Positions 1 through 11,789 of a stretch of 64,000 nt of DNA are shown in pieces. The notes beneath the pieces are model-generated. The model did no database searches and was not told the origin of the DNA. It saw only the letters and a program-made list of their open reading frames with translations. This stretch comes from Marchantia polymorpha subsp. ruderalis (Eukaryota > Streptophyta > Marchantiopsida > Marchantiales > Marchantiaceae). Each line of letters begins with the position of its first letter. The first letter of the stretch is position 1. The stretch is from assembly GCA_037833965.1 (NCBI GenBank), contig AP031355.1, positions 10,193,501 through 10,257,500 of the forward strand. Direction: 5' to 3'. The position numbers and the translations under genes are program-made.

Positions 1-391
1 GGTGCATTGCCAGCGAGTCGAAGAGGTGAAGGTGGTGCATTTTGCTTCGCATTACTCTCAATAATATTCCTGATTTAAGATGAGTCTCCGGAAGTCTTCA
101 AATACGGTCAAGCCAAAGGCAGAGAGATCCAAGTCACACAATTGCAGATTCTAAAGAACGAACGAAACGTGCTAAATTGGCCTGCACCTGTTCGATCACC
201 TCACACCGAATTTTATCTTCTCGTCTTCTTGTTTGACCATCGAACGCGTAGGATCATGAGCAACGGTTGACTGTAAAAAGCTCTTGGGGATGAGCAGCTG
301 CACTTCTCATAAGAATTCTTGAAACTTGTTTTGAGCTGAGTCTGATCTGATCCAATCATCGGCCATCGTCATCGTCGAGGGCGAGCCTGCT
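1..391. other. Upstream flank of the first gene
   Basis: No coding region is supported here. The stretch lies directly upstream of the small gene that starts at 392 and presumably holds its promoter and leader. I see no clear TATA box or repeat. Confidence 0.4.
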
Positions 392-1161
392 ATGGAAGCT
401 CCCAAAGCCGAGACCGCAGAGTAAGTTTATCCTTGCGACACGTTCTTTCTGCTTTGCGCTGAATACAACGACAACCTTTGTGCGAGAAAATTCTAAGCAC
501 CGATAAAAAGGTCGAATTGACGATAAGCGCAACTGAAAAGCTTCAATTGATTTGAAATCTCGAAATTTGTTGCAGATTATTTCTCGGCCTGAGACCAAAC
601 TCGCGGAGACCAACTCCGGCACCCTGGACCACGAGGGAGAAACCCAAGAGACTCAGTGCTCCTGATCACGTCTATGGGAAGGCCACGCCCGCAGCATCGA
701 GCGTGGAGTCGATCAAATCAGACATCATGTCGAAAATGGCGACGTTGGAAGCTTCTCTTGTGGCGCAGATTCACGAGTCGAGGTCGAGGGAAGAGAAGCT
801 TCGGAACAAGCTGGCGAAATCGAGAGTGGCGAAGAAAGATCTGCAGGCCAAGCTGAGCCGGTACGATCATGATCGGGCAGAGGGGCAGACGATTGTCGTC
901 GAAAAGCCGCCCGAGCTGCCGATGTCCAGCAGAGCGAGCTGGAGTCCCCCGATGCTGTCGTGCTGCGGCGATCTGAGACAGTTGGCCAGGAATCAGGTCA
1001 TCCGGATCGTGCAGGACTTATCGCCCGAGTTCACGGTCGATTTGGAAGTTCACAGCTACGGCGGCTACATACCGTGGTCGAAGGTTTTGGATTGGCTCGA
1101 GGACCACCCTGACATTGTCAAAACTATCGGACTGAACTTCCATGCCCTGCGAACGATATGA
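392..1161 (+). CDS. Small coiled-coil protein of unknown function (two exons)
   Basis: I do not recognise this family. Two exons join in frame: 392-420 (ATG, ten codons to a clean GTAAGT donor) and 576-1161 (after a TTGCAG acceptor, ending in TGA). The product is 204 residues. The N-terminal 50 residues are Pro/Arg/Thr-rich. Residues about 55-105 form a charged, heptad-like segment rich in Lys, Arg, Glu and Leu, likely a coiled coil. The C-terminal 80 residues look globular and contain the motif YGGYIPWSKVLDWLEDHPD. Without the first exon the frame would have to start at a GTG or at an internal ATG (727), so the spliced model explains it better. No signal peptide or membrane segment is seen. 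The single 155-bp intron is typical in size for a plant. Function is unknown, and an expressed protein is inferred only from frame and splice sites. Confidence 0.45.
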
Positions 1162-4100
1162 TCAGAATGCTCGTCTTTCCTTACTCTTGATCATTCGCAT
1201 TTGCAGGACCGTCACTGCACACTTTCGTTCATTGCGATGAGAAATTCCTCCTTCAGGACACGACAGAATTTTATGCCTTTGGTAGACAATTTCAGCCGCC
1301 AGCGATGACAGATTTCCGCTAAACTCAAAGCATCGATAGACTCCTGACGTCGTCCGCTGCGGACGCCTTTAGTTCACGAACGACTCGAGCCAGCAGCTTC
1401 AGGGGCGAGTGAAGCTCCCGTTGATCTAGAAATACGCTCAAATCTTCGATCCGTCTCACCGACTAAAGTTCAAGACATCAATTCTGCAACATTCCGTCTA
1501 ATCACTTCTGAAAGGAATTTTCGGCTCGTTTAATTACGGGAACTTCGAGCATCGAGAGTGGAAGTGCCAATGTAATGCCACTCGTTGAATCTGGACATTT
1601 CCTTCGTATCCTGTGAGGGTACAATTGCAGCCCCATCCACACGATAGAGTTGTGTATTTCAGATTTCAAGCGGTTTCGTTTGTGCTCACATCGAGCGTCC
1701 ACCGTATTCTGACAGCAGAGAATCCCACCGAACCTAACTCGTTAAAACGCCTCGGTTTGGCTCGACGGGCCGAACTCGAAGAGTGACGGAGAACGGGATT
1801 GGGAAGGTCGTGTGATCGAGAGATTCGTAATGGCCTCGACGGTTCGAAAGAAGCACCTCGCCGAATCCTTGCGGAGGTAGGGACGGAGGAATCGAAGCCC
1901 AAAGAGGCCCGGACTTCTGGAGTCTTCTTCATAGATAAATACGAGCAACATTTCGCACCACCGCAATGCATGCAGCTCTTATCAAAAGACATGTCTACCA
2001 CAAAGTCACCTAGAAACTCTACGAGCATGGACAACTTTTCAAAATGTACACAAGTTCGTTTCGTACGCTTTGAAGCGATTGTACTACCTCCTTGACTGCA
2101 GCTTCCATTCGAGGGTCAAATCGTGCGAGTCCATTCACGCCAACTCAAATCGAAGTTTTTTCTCATGATGTCTTCATGGTCATGTCCCAGGTTCAAGTCA
2201 CACCTGAACCATGGCTGCTGCCATGGCTGCTTAGAACACATGCGCTTTGACTTTGCGAATAGAGCATACCTCGAAATATAACATGAAATATCTTCGTTCT
2301 GATGTATGATCACACGCGCTTTCTGTCTCGAACGAACTCAATGCTCTCAGTCCCAGAACTATTTCGGAACGAAATGTTGACAGCATTGACGATTCAAGTA
2401 AGACAGTGATATTCTTGTGAGAAGCAACGGAGAAATGAATGTTGAAATTGATCTGCTTGCAGTCTTAAAACCTGGCGTCTCGGAGTGCAGCCGAGGTGAT
2501 CTACCTGCAGCCATCAGTGACGCCAGCCCCGAGCTCTTCATCACCCATCAACTCCTTCTCTGCGCTTCTCGGTCTAACACGGATAGCACTGCCTGCTCTT
2601 TTACGACTCGATCTGCAAAGTCTTGGGGACCTGTCACGGAAGCACATCGACCTAGAGGCTCGCGTTAGGGACTTTCACCGCATTGAATGCTGAGATCTGG
2701 AAAGGCCATTGAACGCAAATAGCTTGATAAGTTCTCAACCGCTACTAAAAACATACTCGCAACATCGAAGACCGCAGTGGGGATCGAAATCTTACAGATT
2801 GAGAATGTATTTCTGAAGCTTACTGACTATAAAAAATGTTCTCTGTAAACTGGATTGGAGAGAACGCAATTGCATATTACGGGAGTTTTAGTGGAGCATT
2901 TTGATGAATTCGGTCGCTATTTGCAACTATTTTTGAACAACCAGATCTCGTCTGCACATGTTTACCAGACCCACAAGGTTGTATTCCAAGACACACACTT
3001 AACATGAATTTATCAAGTGCTCAGATCCCAAAAATATAACTCTTAATGGGAATAGGTGTTCATGTGCAAACGAATTCTGGTGATCCATCACGAATGGTCC
3101 CTCGAAACCATAAACGAAGACCATTCTTCCAAACTCCAACAATTGTCACACCATTTAGCTCCATGATATGCAGTAGTGCGCTATCTTCAGTCATCGCAGC
3201 TCAGTCGAGCTCTCGTATATAGGACGGATTCTTGAAGATACCGTCTCGACTCATCTGGAAAGGCTGAAGATCCTCAAACACCGGGAATGAAATTATTATA
3301 CATAATTTCATACCCATCACTCTGCTCAGCAGAGTGATGGGTATGAACTAAAAATGTTCAACCGATCTGTAAAGTTTGTCATATACCTTAAGAAGAGACT
3401 GATGAACCAAGGCACCATCAGTTATTTCATATGGATCTGCAGGTCTAACTTGCGTATTTGACGAGACTTGAGAGAGCCAAGACAGACTGACTGTCGCATT
3501 GTTAACCACGTGACAACACTCGAAAGGTACGTACAAGCAGTTGTCGTTCTGAACGACCAACAATTGATTATATTATCAAAGCAACTGTACGCAGAAAGTA
3601 TTCACCGACCCTGCTGCAGTCTTGTGATTGATTGATAGATTGAAATTTCAGCAACTTACTTCCCATTAAGAATTCGTACGGACGGGAATGCAGAATCAGA
3701 ACTGGCAGATAATTATCATAACGTTATGAAAGTTTCTCCGCATTGCCACGCTCTGTTGCCAAGTCCAATACTTGATCTGACTAAGCACTGAGATTTGATT
3801 CGGATACACGGCCTTCCATGGGTTCCACAATTGAATATCAGCTTGTAAGTTGTAGTTCCAAAGGTTTGTTTCTCCATGAGTCTAGGACCCGATCCTTAAA
3901 ATGGCGTTAAGTGGGACGACATGGCTTCTAATCCTTTCTATCAGCGCATGTCTTGGTCCATCCGACAACTTTGCAATATATCTTCATAAACTGTACAGAC
4001 AGTCCCCGATTGTAAAACCAAACTCGGAAATGGGACGCCTTGATGCTACTCTCTTAATTAAAGATAACCACTTTATTCTGAAGGGTATCAAGGTATCAAG

Positions 4101-7100
4101 GTATCCTCAAGTTCTTAAGTTCAGGCGCGCTATCTCTATGTTCAAGGAAGTAGAATACTCCTTTTAGCTGCAACTTGTTTGTACCATTGTGGTACTAGTG
4201 GTGGCATGCATCAATGATGACCTCGATGTCGCGATCTGGATTGGAGTACAGATTGGAAGAGAACGTCTGGAGTAGTCTACGCTCAGGGTAGCGGCACGGT
4301 CCACAAATCAATGCTGTCCAGGATTATAATCTAACAAAGATAGTCATTAGTGGCCTGTCCACAGTGCGTAGGAGTGATCAATGCCACCTTGTACGAGCAG
4401 AATCTGATCGATGCAAAGCCGTAACCAACAACGGGTTGTGGTGCGAGCACAATCATGATCAGAAGCTTGGAAAACATATCCCCGATGCAAGGTACTGTAT
4501 CCGTTCGGACGGCGCATATTCCCATTCCTCCTATTCCCACTGCAAGTACAATTTCTGCAAGCGTTCAGGTGACAGAAGGAGGACCCGGGACCGCGGACGC
4601 AGACTTTTGGCTGCACAGACCATCGGGTCGGTGGGGCAAGTCTACCAGAATCGAATTCTGATTTATAGAAGCAGGAGAGGGCCTTTGACGAGGACGGGTC
4701 GCATACTTTAATCTGGCAGAATATAAGTTTTTAAACCTCGTACACTGATGGCGGCAATCTGCAGTCCAACACCGCATGCACCCACATCGGCGTGAGCTTA
4801 CCAATCATCGAAGTGCTCGTCAATTAATAATCGGTCCCATGCCCTTCTCGTGTGTCTTGCAGTTTTATACGTCTGTCAGTTATGGCAGTAGCTTCTTCTT
4901 TAGCTGTCCAATATGCAGTACGTTCCATTCCTCGATACCTACCGTCCCAGCGAGTGTCATGCTCACCCCATCTTATCCTCTCTGCCCCATTCGCTGAGAT
5001 TGAGCACGCACGTGAGACTCTAGTACACTAACCAGCCTCGACCAGTCACAGGAACTGGCATTGTCATGTTTCACCAGTCTTCGGCTTGTTAGTACGTCGG
5101 AACCAATAACAATGTCTTTCGATATATTTTGACGGGATTTGCTCGTGCCCACTCTATGCTATACGTACGTATGCATGAGATGGATGCATTTTTTAATGCC
5201 TCCGGTTCTTCGTCGAAGGGAGAAAATTGCACCAGATGTCCTTTGATGCATGCATTAATTGGCGTCAGCATGATTGAGCTCTCCAGAGTCTCGTTGTTGC
5301 CATCATATGACAAATATCTGACCAGTGCAGGAACATTTTAATTCGGATTGAACCTTCGTACTGAACTTAAAGTTGGGGATATTTTCTGTGTTGCTCTGCT
5401 CTTGGATCCTACGAGTATATAACCTGACGATTGGAATCCCCGAGAAATAGGTGTTCTGCAGCTCCGTCTGGTGTTCACCAATATTCCCTGATCGGTCTTC
5501 GTGGATGCAGGAAATACAAATGCCCCAGATTGAAGTTCAGGACTGAGACCTAAATCTGAATCCTGATTCAGATGTATCTCATTCCCCAGCTGAAGATAAA
5601 GCTCTTGTTGACAAAGAACAACCATCATAGAACATTCTCAATGAATACGCTGGATATCTCAATCAAAACGATCTATCTCGATTATCATGATGTTGGATTA
5701 TGCGTGGTACGTAACAATTCAAAGGTCAATGTCAATAGGTTGTCAAAACCAAAGCCCGTGCTGATATGTTGTTGCTAGAAATGGCAGGACGCATTGGACC
5801 GTCGTTATATCTCCCGTCAGCCGAGTCAAAGAGTATGCTCAATATGTCGTCCGTTCCAAAGATGTTTCAACTCCTTCATACTCTTCAAGTTACTTGATTG
5901 TGTTAGAATACAGAACTATTTCATAGAAGATATCATTTTCCTGCTAGGAGACCAATTTCTTGTATTATCGGGAACAGGCATCGGTAAAAGTTAGACTTGG
6001 CGCTCTATTCCTTCCATTTCATTGAAAGTAAATTGGGTTCCAAGCTGCCAGACCAATAGGCTTTCAACTGTTCGGCTGATGACCAGAAAAAAGAAGAGCT
6101 TCAAATCTTCTAAAACTACATGTACGAACATATTTCAGAGTTGAAAGTATGACGAGAATCACGTGTCGGAGAACTCGACACTCGGGCGACAGATGTGAAC
6201 TATCAGATCATTAAGCTCATGTCCGGATCCCAATTCCCTCTAGTAGACGAACACTTCGAGAATTCTAAACAATCTCTGGTTCTTCGCTTTGCAAAATGGT
6301 GAGTAGCGGAAGTGACTGGCGTTCACATGTTAAGAGATTTCAGTCCATTGGCACCTGAATTGACCTTCGATCAAGTCATGTATTTCATCCAATCAGGCGT
6401 TCAAGCCTCGGGCCTGCAAGGCCATTGCGAAACAATTAAACACAACAGTGAGAAATATGACTTCAAAGAACATCATGAAGTAAGTTTACTTGATTAGGAC
6501 GGAACCTTAGACGGCACTGTGCTCCTGCTGTACGTACTCATGGGACCGCTGAAAAGCACAGCGCGTATTATGCATCAGGCAAAACTGTAGCTGTTGAATC
6601 AGATGAGGCTACCGTACTGCATACTATGTCCTGTGACTCAGACATCTGTAATTATTCAAGTTTCCATAACATTCTTTAAGTTTCATGATAAATACGGCTA
6701 TAGCTTGTATTTGGTGTTTGAGCTCTGTATAGCTGCAGCAGGGAAGTGTTCCTGACAATGTTTGCTCGGATGTTTTAGCTGCATGTCAAAAAATGCATGG
6801 TTGACATACTATACGTGGACGAAGCAAATATGTCCTAAGCAAACTCGATGGATCATATGATGACAAATATACGTAATTGAATTTAGCTTGAATTTAGAAT
6901 CGAAGCTGAAACTTACGCTTGCGAGCTAAAGTATTTATAATGTTTGTGGCTTTTGATCTTCGCACCAATTAGTTCATTACACTTCAAAAAATAAACAAAT
7001 ACATAGACACGAGATGGATCGGCTGCCTTCTTGAGTAGATTTAGCAGCAGCTGAATCCAACCACTGGATATCGATTCATATTCTCAGTTCTAAATATACC

Positions 7101-7275
7101 AATAAAGGCTAGAGGCTGACCAAATAGTGCATGTAAAATTTAGGCTTCTTGATATTGGTTCCAAAGAGTATACTTCTTTCGCATATTGTGAATATCATCT
7201 CTAACCTATTATGTTCATTCCAAAGAACTAATTCCTCCTTTGCCGATATCAAAAGCAATATTTTATGCTATACGG
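1162..7275. other. Gene-poor spacer, no supported coding region
   Basis: About 6.1 kb between the coiled-coil gene and the Copia element. Open frames here reach at most about 120 codons, overlap on both strands and match no family I know. A perfect hairpin lies at 3308-3346. A small direct repeat of AAGGTATC lies near 4089-4106. The tract is probably intergenic with decayed mobile-element debris. Confidence 0.5.
3308..3346. repeat. Perfect short inverted repeat, 19-bp arms
   Basis: Arms at 3308-3326 and 3328-3346 are perfect reverse complements with a single C between them. It is one of several such foldbacks in the window. No adjacent gene makes it an obvious terminator. Confidence 0.85.
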
Positions 7276-7792
7276 ATCTGAATCCCCATAACCTACAGAA
7301 AATCAGAGTCCACACGCCAAACAAATACTAGAATTTGTTGACAAGATCCAGCTCGAAAGTCTTGTCCCTGCGAACTACTCAATGAAGGTAGTTTGAGTAT
7401 ATATCCAAGATCAATTTTTTCTGACTTGACCCTTTTTTGCCGTCATTACAATATTTCAGTCTGCTGATATATACACACAAAGATAATCACTACTCTTTCA
7501 TCAGCAAGATTAACACTTCCTCACAAATGATTCCTCCTCTCAATGTGTCTCCTAATCTCACTCTCGACATTATTTGAAATCTACTCACTATATTTATCCC
7601 TTAATCCGCTGACCAACTTTATATTATCCTGACTTATAACGATACCTACAGCGCTAAAAAATCAGAATCAATCAAAGCCGTCAATTCCTATACAACCCTT
7701 AGGATATTGACTCATCAGCAAGCTATAATCAAACCATAAAACGACAAAAATTCTTTAAAAAAACAACATGTAACTCAAGTTGATATCTCACA
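7276..7792 (-). repeat. Left LTR (3' LTR of the minus-oriented Copia element)
   Basis: It aligns along its full length with the right LTR. Shared landmarks include AATCCCCATAACCT near the low end, GTCCCTGCGAACT, GAGTATATATCCAAGATCA, AATCTCACTC and CATGTAACTCAAG near the high end. Read on the minus strand it starts with a TGAGATATCA-like sequence, as many plant Copia LTRs do. Many substitutions separate the two copies, so the insertion is old. Confidence 0.85.
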
Positions 7793-7854
7793 ATATCCAT
7801 CTCTGTCTTCGATTTTAATCTTGGTCACATGTACTCAAACTTGGTCCTTGTCCT

Positions 7855-9136
7855 TCACAGATTTGTCGTTTGATTTTCCTTAATCACATTGCATAAACTA
7901 CGAGAAGATTCAAACATAATCAAAACTTCACTTAAATACCACTTTGTGCCAGAGTCTTGTCTGCTTGTCATTAGTGCTGATTTTGCAATGTTGATGTCGT
8001 CATCCGTGATCTTTTCTCTGATGAAGTGATACTTGATGTCAACGTGCTTTGTTACGTCTTGGAACACTGCATTCTGGCATAGATGGATTGCACTCTGGCT
8101 ATCCAAGAAGAGTGTTGTTGTACCTTGGAACACATGTAACTCCTTTAGCAAAGCTTGAATCCATATGCCTTCCTTCACTGCCTCAATGGCAGCAATATAC
8201 TTTGCGTCTGCAATGGATAAAGTCAAAACAAGCTATAACTATGACTTCCAGCTCACACGATTGTCGTTGATCAAGAATTGATAAGCGGTAGTGGATTTCC
8301 TACTGTCTTTATCCCCTGCATAGTCATAGTCTACATTTTCCTCCTCTAGAATTTAACTCTCTCTCTTGAAGTACACCAAAGTCACATCACTAGTGCATTT
8401 CAAGTACCTTAAGAGATGCTTCATAGCCAGCCACTGTTCCTTGCTAGGATTTGACATGTAGTTGTTGAGAACACTAATGGCATAGGCAATATTAGGTATT
8501 GAACACACCATAGTGTACATGCACTTGAATATGGAACTTCTTCCATTGTGTTTTGCTGATGCTAACATACAGCATTATCTTGCAGAAAGGTTAAAATGAT
8601 TAACCAAAGGTCGAATCACTAGCTTTGCATTTCTCATTGCAAATTTATCAACTATCTTCTCCAAATAGTCACGTTGAGACAATATCAATGAATCATTTTT
8701 CCTGTCTTTGATGATGTTGATTTCAAAGATTCTCGTAGAATCACCTAAATCTTTCATATCAAACTCTTTGCTTTAAATCTTCTTGATCTATGATATTTTT
8801 GAAATTGAGCTGCTAATCGGTAACATATCTTCTACATACATGAGTAGATATATGCTTTTGAGTACTTCATTTCCTTTGAAATACAAACATACATCATAGA
8901 AACTCATGTTATATCCTTGTTCAAGCATAAATGTGTCAAAACGCTTGCACCATTGACGTGATGACTGCTTCAAGTCATACAACAATTTCTTTCATAGACA
9001 CAATGTCTTTGCCTTTATGCACTTCATATTCTGGTGGTTGCTCCTTGTAAATCACTTCCTCTACGTCGTAGTGAAAAAACGTTGTTTTCACGTTCATTTG
9101 CTATAATTCCAAATTATACTGAACCACAAGCGCAAG
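7855..9136 (-). pseudogene. Copia reverse transcriptase (C-terminal part) and RNase H remnant
   Basis: Minus-strand fragments in order: residues resembling QMNVKTTFFHYDVEE and LYDLKQSSRQWCKRF (RT palm; the catalytic YVDD box reads YVED) near 8820-9120; the MKDLG and SQRDYLEKI region at 8575-8757; the IAYAISV, YMSNPSKEQW and LLRYLK region at 8353-8568; and the RNase H end with SIADAKYIAA, FLDSQSAIHL and KHVDIKYHFIRE at 7855-8226. These match the usual Copia order. Stops and frameshifts separate the pieces. The RT motif continues on the far side of the nested insertion at 11055. Confidence 0.9.
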
Positions 9137-9289
9137 TGTGAGCACAAAACTGTGCTCACATGTCTTTTTACCCTTATGAGAGTTAAAAGTTTGGATTTAA
9201 GCTCTTGCAAAATTATGCTTGGGGTTTTCTTAAAGTTTCTGCAAGATTAGGAGTTGGTGTGATGGTTAGGGGGCAAGAGGTGCGGAAGG

Positions 9290-10060
9290 AGGCCTTCGGG
9301 GCAAGGTCTTCGGCGAAGTGCCTTCGGTGAAGTCCCTTCGGAGAAAGGCCTTCGGCGAAGGAGTGAAACTCTCATAACGTTTTCAATGTGTGACGCCTTG
9401 ACTCAATTAAGGTCTTGTTGGAAAGAGCTCGCAACGTCGTTCCAACGAGACCAAGAATTCTTGAAACGGATAAGGCAGCACCGAGTTAGGAGCGGCGGAA
9501 GTTTCTGATATGACAGGCCTTCGGCGGCCTACGCGTAGGCGGGTTGCGCGTAGGCGGCCTGTGCACAGGCAAACGCCTTCGGCGGAAGGGTAAAATCGTG
9601 ATAACGTTTTCAATTCTTAACGGTTTGCATTGGTCAGGGTTTCGTTGGAAAGAACTCAAGACGCTTGTTCTAACGAGCCCAAGAACGCTTGGAACGGATG
9701 AGCACTTAGGGAGTTATGACTATCGGAAGATACGTAGACATTCGCCTTCCGCGTAGGCGGGAATTCCGCCTACGCGGAAGGGAGTTCAACTTTTGTCCTA
9801 TGTGCGGACGGACGCCTTCGGCGGTTGCAGGCCTTCGGCGAAGCAGTAAAACCGGCATATCTTTTTCAATTCTTATTGGTTTGACTTTGTTAGGGGCTTG
9901 TTGGAAAGTGCACAACACGCTTGTTCCAACGAGCCCAAGAACGTTGCAAACAAAGCAGGGATCCGTGAGTTATGGGCGTCGGGGTGACTGTTATAGATAG
10001 GCAAAGGTGCAGAAGAGTGTCTTCGGCGGGAGGATGCCTTCGGCGGTGCGCGGAAGACAA
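9290..10060. repeat. Diverged tandem units rich in CCTTCGGCG palindromes
   Basis: About eleven copies of a CCTTCGGCGAAGG-like self-complementary word occur here. They sit in roughly three diverged longer units, recognised by AACGTTTTCAATTCTT at about 9376, 9602 and 9858, and by CTTGTTGGAAAG plus CCAACGAGCCCAAGAACG further on. Spacing is about 226 and 256 bp. Extra perfect palindromes occur at 9521-9534 (GCCTACGCGTAGGC) and 9745-9781 (16-bp arms). The region belongs to the nested insertion and is not coding. Confidence 0.8.
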
Positions 10061-10395
10061 TTTCGGACGGCGGATGTTGACGTGATCATAAATAAAGACT
10101 GTACAGGTGTGGCAGCGTGGGGCATGAAGTTGCACATGGGAGCGAAGCCGTTGCCCATCATCGCGGGCTGTGGGTGACTCGGCCCTTGAACATTGCAGAG
10201 GAATTTTCGGCCTGGGGATAGAGATCGTGTGGTGTGCCATTGTGTGGAGACGCTGGTGGGATCGGTAGGAGTATAGACTGTGGATGTGAGTGATTTTCGC
10301 AGGGAAGTGGTGAGGATTAGGAGGGGAGTGTGGAGTGTTCGAGATAAGGAGAAAGCAACCTATCGTGGGTGGAGAGTTGTATCGTGGAGTGAAAT

Positions 10396-10620
10396 TAGAT
10401 TGGGATCTGAGATTGAGGTGCGACATCTGTGAGTGGGATCCGAGATTGAAGTGTAATCTGTGAGTGGGATCCGAGATTGAAGTGAAATCCGTGAGTGGAA
10501 AATCTAAGATTGGGATCTGAGATTGAAGTGAAATCCGTGAGTGGGATCTGAGATTGAAGTGTAATCTGTGAGTGGGAGCTGAGATCAGAGTGGAAGACCT
10601 GAGAATGGGAGCTGAAAGTG
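10396..10620. repeat. 31-bp minisatellite
   Basis: Tandem units of about 31 bp run through this stretch, with the core GGGATCCGAGATTGAAGTG followed by AATCTGTGAGT. At least five units are well kept and others are decayed or truncated. Weaker copies continue to about 10760. Because 31 is not a multiple of three, the long minus-strand open frame across it is not a conserved coding repeat. Confidence 0.85.
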
Positions 10621-11054
10621 AAGCGAAATCTAAGACTGAAATCTGACAGTCGGAATCTGAAATTGAAACTGAAAAGTGAGAGTTGAATCTGAGAGAGTAA
10701 TATACTGGAGTCTGAAGGTGGAAGCTGAGAAATCGACACTGAAATTTGAGTAGGAATTGGGAGTGGAACTCGGAGCTAGGATAGACCACAGCGGCTGTGG
10801 TATTGAGAAAGTCACCCAGAGTTGGGTTAGATCTTTATGTAACAAAGAGCTTCTCTGCTGCTCTTGTGGAGATAGCAGACAGCAAGTTATTATTTTCAGT
10901 TCTAGATAATTTGTCTGTGAAAGAGCAAATGTTTATGATCTCATTGTCTTGAATACACTTTGACCACATGGTTGAAATCAGAGAAGTTAGATTATGGGAG
11001 CTCGAACCCCCACCTGGACTACAAACGCTGAAGGGTGGGGAGTTTAGGCTCACA

Positions 11055-11300
11055 GCAAGCATAATTCTTATGGTTTTGTATTTTATCACAAGTGAAAAAC
11101 TTTCATTATAGTCGACTCCCTTAACCTGTGTGAAGCCATTTGCCACAAGCCTGGCCTTGAACCAAGACTTGCCAAAATTGATCATGACTTCTTTGATTTT
11201 GTAAAATCATCAACACATCACTGGCTTAGATCTTAGAACTATGATCAAAGTCTTGTTCATATATAGCGACTCCATTTCATCTCTCATGGCTTCAATCCAT
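11055..11300 (-). pseudogene. Copia reverse transcriptase, N-terminal part
   Basis: On the minus strand this reads the RT entry region, with KARLVANGFTQVKGVDYNESF and KTIRIMLAV, matching the Copia consensus. The reading frame runs straight into the nested insertion at 11054, where similarity stops abruptly. The remainder of the RT lies at 7855-9136. Confidence 0.85.
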
Positions 11301-11789
11301 TTTATGAGTCTGATCCAACAATTGCATTTTCATACTAGAAGAGCTCCTTCATCTGAATCTCCAAGGCTAATGTGAACGCATAGGCAAGGATGTCAAAGTA
11401 TGTGAAGAAGCCATATCTCTATGAAGGCCTTGACACTCTCTTTTTTTCAGTCCCTAGTCAAAAAATAGTCATATTATTCTTGAAATTTCTCTGAGTTGCT
11501 ACGGCTTGTCATTTTTGTTCTTAATTGACTTGCTATTGATAAGTTTGAATGCTTGGTTCAATGAAATGATCTCGAGCTTGCATGTTCTGATTTTTATGAT
11601 CACTCGAGATGCTTTGGCCTTGGGCTTGTGGAGGAGTGACATGATCAACTGTCACTACCTGAATAATATGCTTTAAGGTTTCTGTAGGATTAGTGACACT
11701 CACAGCACTAGAACTTGGGACAGTCCATGTTTGACAAGGGAATATAGTCTCATTAAATATCGCATGTCTACTATTAAAAAATTTTTGAA

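Larger units (their letters stand above)
9137..11054. mobile_element. Nested insertion in Copia RT, probable solo LTR
   Basis: The 1,918-bp insert starts TGTGAGC and ends GCTCACA. It is flanked on both sides by the 5-bp duplication GCAAG (9132-9136 and 11055-11059). Removing the insert plus one GCAAG restores the Copia RT reading RIMLALVVQYNLEL exactly, which fixes the boundaries. TG...CA ends with a 5-bp duplication are the hallmark of LTR-retroelement integration. I see no gag or pol coding and no long terminal direct repeat inside, so a solo LTR is the simplest reading. The first 24 bases themselves form a hairpin (10-bp arms, AAAC loop). The interior holds GC-rich palindromes and a minisatellite. 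A non-autonomous TRIM/LARD-like element is an alternative. Confidence 0.75.

Noticed and set aside
1666..2095. Overlapping frames on both strands (122 and 98 codons)
   Set aside because: They are mutually antisense, with no recognised motif and no support from flanking splice sites.
4331..4804. Cluster of frames on both strands
   Set aside because: No family motif was found. It may be mobile-element debris, but nothing ties it to a known element.
9890..10789. 299-codon minus-strand frame
   Set aside because: It runs through the minisatellite and palindrome region of the nested element. The 31-bp unit shifts frame at each copy, and the protein is low-complexity with no known motif.
10985..11010. 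TCGAACCCCCACC as a tRNA T-arm
   Set aside because: It lacks the rest of a tRNA cloverleaf and lies at the end of the nested element, where such sequences are common by chance.
10835..11185. 116-codon minus-strand frame as a gene
   Set aside because: Its first part is Copia RT and its second part is read-through into the nested insertion across the junction at 11054.
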